This document shows positions 13,806-16,011 of a stretch of 16,011 nucleotides of DNA, piece by piece. This stretch comes from Solirubrobacterales bacterium (GTDB lineage Bacteria > Actinomycetota > Thermoleophilia > Solirubrobacterales > Solirubrobacteraceae), in contig JACDAP010000165.1 of assembly GCA_013695395.1 (NCBI GenBank), positions 1 through 16,011 of the forward strand, read 5' to 3'. Position 1 is the stretch's first letter. Each line of letters begins with the position of its first letter. The notes under the pieces are model-generated. The model saw nothing but the letters and a program-made list of their open reading frames with translations. It was not told the DNA's origin and searched no databases. Made by a program: the position numbers and the translations under genes.

Positions 13806-13829
13806 GTTCGTCGTCGGCAGGTCGGGTAA
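13806..13829 (+). promoter_or_regulatory. Sigma-B/SigF-type promoter for csbD
   Basis: GTTC (13806-13809), a 14-nt spacer and GGGTAA (13824-13829) closely match the general-stress sigma consensus GTTT-N14/15-GGGTAT. Transcription would start near 13836, giving a leader of about 29 nt that contains the AAGGAG ribosome site. CsbD is named for its control by sigma-B in Bacillus, which supports the reading. Confidence 0.55.
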
Positions 13830-13864
13830 GACCGGCTACGAACCCCACGACGAAGGAGACCTAC

Positions 13865-14038
13865 GTGTCCGACGGAACCAAAGACGACCTGAAGGGCCGC
13901 ACCAAGGAAGCCGCCGGCGACCTCACGAACGACAAGAGCCTGAAGAACGAGGGCAAGGTCGACAAGGCGACGGGCAGCGTCAAGGACAAGGTCGGCGGCG
14001 CCGCCGACAAGGTCAAGGACACGCTGAAACGCAGCTGA
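13865..14038 (+). CDS. csbD: CsbD-family stress protein
   Basis: A 57-residue, very hydrophilic protein starting at GTG, with AAGGAG about 7 nt upstream. It has the family pattern of KDDLKGRTKEAAGDLTNDKSL followed by an NEGKVDKATGSVKDKV repeat-like half, rich in Lys, Asp, Gly and Ala. CsbD-like proteins are induced in general stress; their biochemical role is not known. A sigma-B-type promoter lies just upstream. The gene ends right before a strong hairpin shared with the convergent nadE. Confidence 0.9.
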   Translation: MSDGTKDDLKGRTKEAAGDLTNDKSLKNEGKVDKATGSVKDKVGGAADKVKDTLKRS

Positions 14039-14041
14039 TGA

Positions 14042-14077
14042 CGCGCAGCGGCCGGACCCCCGTCCGGGCCGCGCGCG
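14042..14077. terminator. Bidirectional hairpin terminator between csbD and nadE
   Basis: A stem of about 15 bp with a CCCC loop (14058-14061). CGGAC pairs with GTCCG, then GCGGC with GCCGC and CGCGC with GCGCG, with single-base bulges at 14047 and 14067. It fills the 45-nt gap between two convergent stop codons. No T-run is present on either side, as is common in GC-rich actinobacteria. Confidence 0.7.
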
Positions 14078-14083
14078 TCCAGA

Positions 14084-15811
14084 TCAGCCCCCCGCGCGGT
14101 TGACGATCGGCAGACGCCGGTCGCGACCGAAGGCGCGGGGGGTGATCTTTATGCCCGGCGGCATCTGCCGCCGCTTGTACTCCGCGAGGTCGACGAGCCG
14201 GATGACCCGGTCCACGTCGGCCTCGGGGAGCCCGAGCGCCACGAGTGCGTCGCGCCCGAGATCCTCCTCGACGTACCCCTGCAGGATCGGGTCGAGGACC
14301 TCGTACGGCGGCAGCGAGTCGTCGTCGCGCTGGTCCTCCCGCAGCTCGGCCGTCGGCGGCCGCGTGACGATCTCCGACGGCACGGGATTCTCCGGATCGC
14401 GCGCGGCGCGGTGGGCGACGAGCCGGTAGACGAGCGTCTTCGGCACGTCCTTGATCACCGCGAAGCCACCCGCCGAATCTCCGTAGAGCGTTGAGTACCC
14501 GACGCTCATCTCCGACTTGTTGCCGCAGGTGAGCACGAGCCAGCCGAACTTGTTCGAGAGCGCCATCAGCAGGTTGCCGCGGATCCGCGCCTGCAGATTC
14601 TCCTCGGTCAGGTCGGGCTCGCGACCCGCGAACGCGTCGGTGAGCACCTCGTCGAACGCGCCCATCGGCCCGGCGATGGGCAGCGTGAGCAGCTCGCAGC
14701 CCAGGTTGACGGCGAGGGTTCGGGCGTCCGCCTGGGTGCCCTCGCTCGAGAAGCGCGACGGCATCGTCACCGCGACGACCCGCTCCGGACCAAGCGCGTC
14801 CACGGCCACGAGCAGCACGAGCGCCGAGTCCACGCCGCCGGAGACGCCGAGGGTCACCTTTGCGAATCCGATCTTCTCCACGTAGTCGCGCGTGCCGAGC
14901 ACGAGCGCGGCGTAGGCCTCGTCGAGCTCGTCCAGGGTCGGGAACGTCTCGCCTCCGACCTGGCGCTCCGCCGACGGGCCGAGGACCTCCGCGCCCGAGG
15001 CGATCGCCGGGACGCGGTGGACGCTCGGCCGCTGGGCCCGCACGGCCGCTCGCGGGCGCGAGTCCTTCAGCCGCGCGGCGCCGGGCGCCTCGGTGTCCAC
15101 GTCACAGACGAGGAGGTGCTCGGCCATCTGGGGGGCCCGCGCGATCGGCGTGCCGCGGTGGTCGAGCACGACGCTCGAACCGTCGAAGACGAGCTCGTCC
15201 TGGCCGCCGACCAGCGCGCAGAAGGCCACAGCGCAGAGCGAGTCGCGCGCCCGCTGCGCGAGCATCCGCTCCCGCTGCATCGCCTTGCCCGCGCTGAACG
15301 GGGAGGCGGAGATGTTGACGACCAGACGCGCGCCCGCGAGCGTCTCGGAGGCCAGCGGCTCGCCCGGGACCCAGATGTCCTCGCAGATCGTGAGTCCCAC
15401 GAGCACGCCGTCGATCTCCACGAGCATCGGGTCGGTTCCGCTCTGGAAGTAGCGCAGCTCGTCGAAGACGCCGTAGTTGGGTAGGCGCAGCTTGCGGTAG
15501 ATCCCGACGATCCGTCCGTTCGCGCAGACCGCGGCGGCGTTGTAGACGTCGTCGTCGCGCTCCGGGAAGCCGATGACCGCGGCGATGCCCTCGCAGGCCG
15601 CCGCGAGCCGCTCCACGCTCGCCCGGGCGGCGGCGAGGAAGTGCTCCTTGAAGAGGAGGTCCTCGGGCGGGTAGCCGGTGATCGCGAGCTCGGGGAAGAG
15701 GACGAGCTGGGCACCCGCCTCGCGCGCCTCCGCGATGCGGACGGCGATCAGCTGCTCGTTGCCGGGGAGGTCCCCGACGGTCGGGTTGATCTGGGCCAGG
15801 GCGATGCGCAA
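14084..15811 (-). CDS. nadE: Glutamine-dependent NAD+ synthetase
   Basis: A 575-residue two-domain enzyme that performs the last step of NAD synthesis, amidating deamido-NAD with ammonia drawn from glutamine. The N-terminal nitrilase-type glutaminase has the triad E41 (FPELAITGYPPEDL), K107 (YRKLRLPNYGVFDE) and C143 (LTICEDIW). The C-terminal synthetase has the ATP-binding SGGVDS (324-329) and CGNKSEMSVGYSTLYGD. The start is TTG at 15811, the only one that gives the standard MRIALAQINP opening; an in-frame TGA lies a few codons upstream. No Shine-Dalgarno is evident. The stop of the upstream gene is 12 nt away, so the two probably share a transcript. Confidence 0.95.
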   Translation of the reverse strand: MRIALAQINPTVGDLPGNEQLIAVRIAEAREAGAQLVLFPELAITGYPPEDLLFKEHFLAAARASVERLAAACEGIAAVIGFPERDDDVYNAAAVCANGRIVGIYRKLRLPNYGVFDELRYFQSGTDPMLVEIDGVLVGLTICEDIWVPGEPLASETLAGARLVVNISASPFSAGKAMQRERMLAQRARDSLCAVAFCALVGGQDELVFDGSSVVLDHRGTPIARAPQMAEHLLVCDVDTEAPGAARLKDSRPRAAVRAQRPSVHRVPAIASGAEVLGPSAERQVGGETFPTLDELDEAYAALVLGTRDYVEKIGFAKVTLGVSGGVDSALVLLVAVDALGPERVVAVTMPSRFSSEGTQADARTLAVNLGCELLTLPIAGPMGAFDEVLTDAFAGREPDLTEENLQARIRGNLLMALSNKFGWLVLTCGNKSEMSVGYSTLYGDSAGGFAVIKDVPKTLVYRLVAHRAARDPENPVPSEIVTRPPTAELREDQRDDDSLPPYEVLDPILQGYVEEDLGRDALVALGLPEADVDRVIRLVDLAEYKRRQMPPGIKITPRAFGRDRRLPIVNRAGG

Positions 15812-15823
15812 GGCGCTACTACA

Positions 15824-16011
15824 TCATGCGCCGCGGCCGAGCCAGTACTCGACGAAGCGACGCAGCTGGGCATCGTCGGCCCGCTCGGCCCGCTGCTGGT
15901 GTTCATAGGCCACCGCGACGATGCCTCCCCGGCCCGGTCCCACCTGCACGATGACGGCCTGGCCGGCCTGCTCCAGAGCGGGGCTCGCGGGCGCGCCGGC
16001 CAGCTCGGCGG
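15824..16011 (-). CDS. 3' part of an unidentified gene upstream of nadE (partial)
   Basis: The last 61 codons of an open frame running in from the window edge. They include AVIVQVGPGRGGIVAVAYEH and end in RRFVEYWLGRGA with TGA at 15824-15826. The beta-strand-like first half and charged helix (EHQQRAERADDAQLRRF) suggest a small alpha/beta domain. I do not recognise the family. The 12-nt gap to nadE supports an operon. Confidence 0.55.
   Translation of the reverse strand, partial: AELAGAPASPALEQAGQAVIVQVGPGRGGIVAVAYEHQQRAERADDAQLRRFVEYWLGRGA

Overview
The window is GC-rich and densely packed, with frequent GTG starts (and one TTG) and many GTGA/ATGA stop-start overlaps, which points to an actinobacterium. 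An RsiG-type protein, a GarA-type FHA protein next to an FtsR-type MerR regulator, and several apparently leaderless genes fit this. The single-motif RsiG and the general gene style suggest a deep-branching lineage such as Thermoleophilia/Solirubrobacterales or Rubrobacteria. That placement is inference; there is no rRNA marker in the window.

Layout. 1-1500: the tail of an unknown gene, a methyltransferase-like gene coupled to it, and a convergent vapBC toxin-antitoxin pair. 1588-3425: ispG (isoprenoid pathway) followed 5 nt later by a NYN-domain nuclease. 3473-6558, minus strand: two overlapping tandem paralogues of secreted clan GH-A glycoside hydrolases. 6679-7284, minus: a manganese-type superoxide dismutase with a structured leader. 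7396-9869: proS and an overlapping CDP-alcohol phosphatidyltransferase with a long N-terminal extension. 9900-12381: a five-gene regulatory operon, rsiG - garA (zinc ribbon + FHA) - ftsR - apt - SRPBCC protein, in which the last four genes are chained by 4-nt overlaps. 12389-13339, minus: a membrane protein joining a sigma-region-4-like helix-turn-helix to an RskA-like extracytoplasmic domain. 13400-14038: a hotdog thioesterase and a 57-residue CsbD stress protein with a sigma-B-type promoter. 14084-16011, minus: glutamine-dependent NAD synthetase and the 3' end of the gene upstream of it.

The most interesting part is the 9.9-12.4 kb operon. It appears to place a c-di-GMP-responsive anti-sigma factor (RsiG family), a phospho-switch FHA protein (GarA/OdhI family) and the cell-division regulator FtsR under one leaderless promoter, together with purine salvage. 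In well-studied actinobacteria these are known as separate controls of development, central nitrogen/carbon flux and ftsZ expression.

A second theme is transcription starting at the start codon. Six genes (vapB, ispG, proS, rsiG, the HTH/RskA-like gene and the thioesterase) have a TANNNT-type -10 hexamer 6-9 nt before an ATG and no Shine-Dalgarno sequence. I see no CRISPR array, insertion sequence, rRNA or intact tRNA, and no gene-free stretch longer than about 125 nt.
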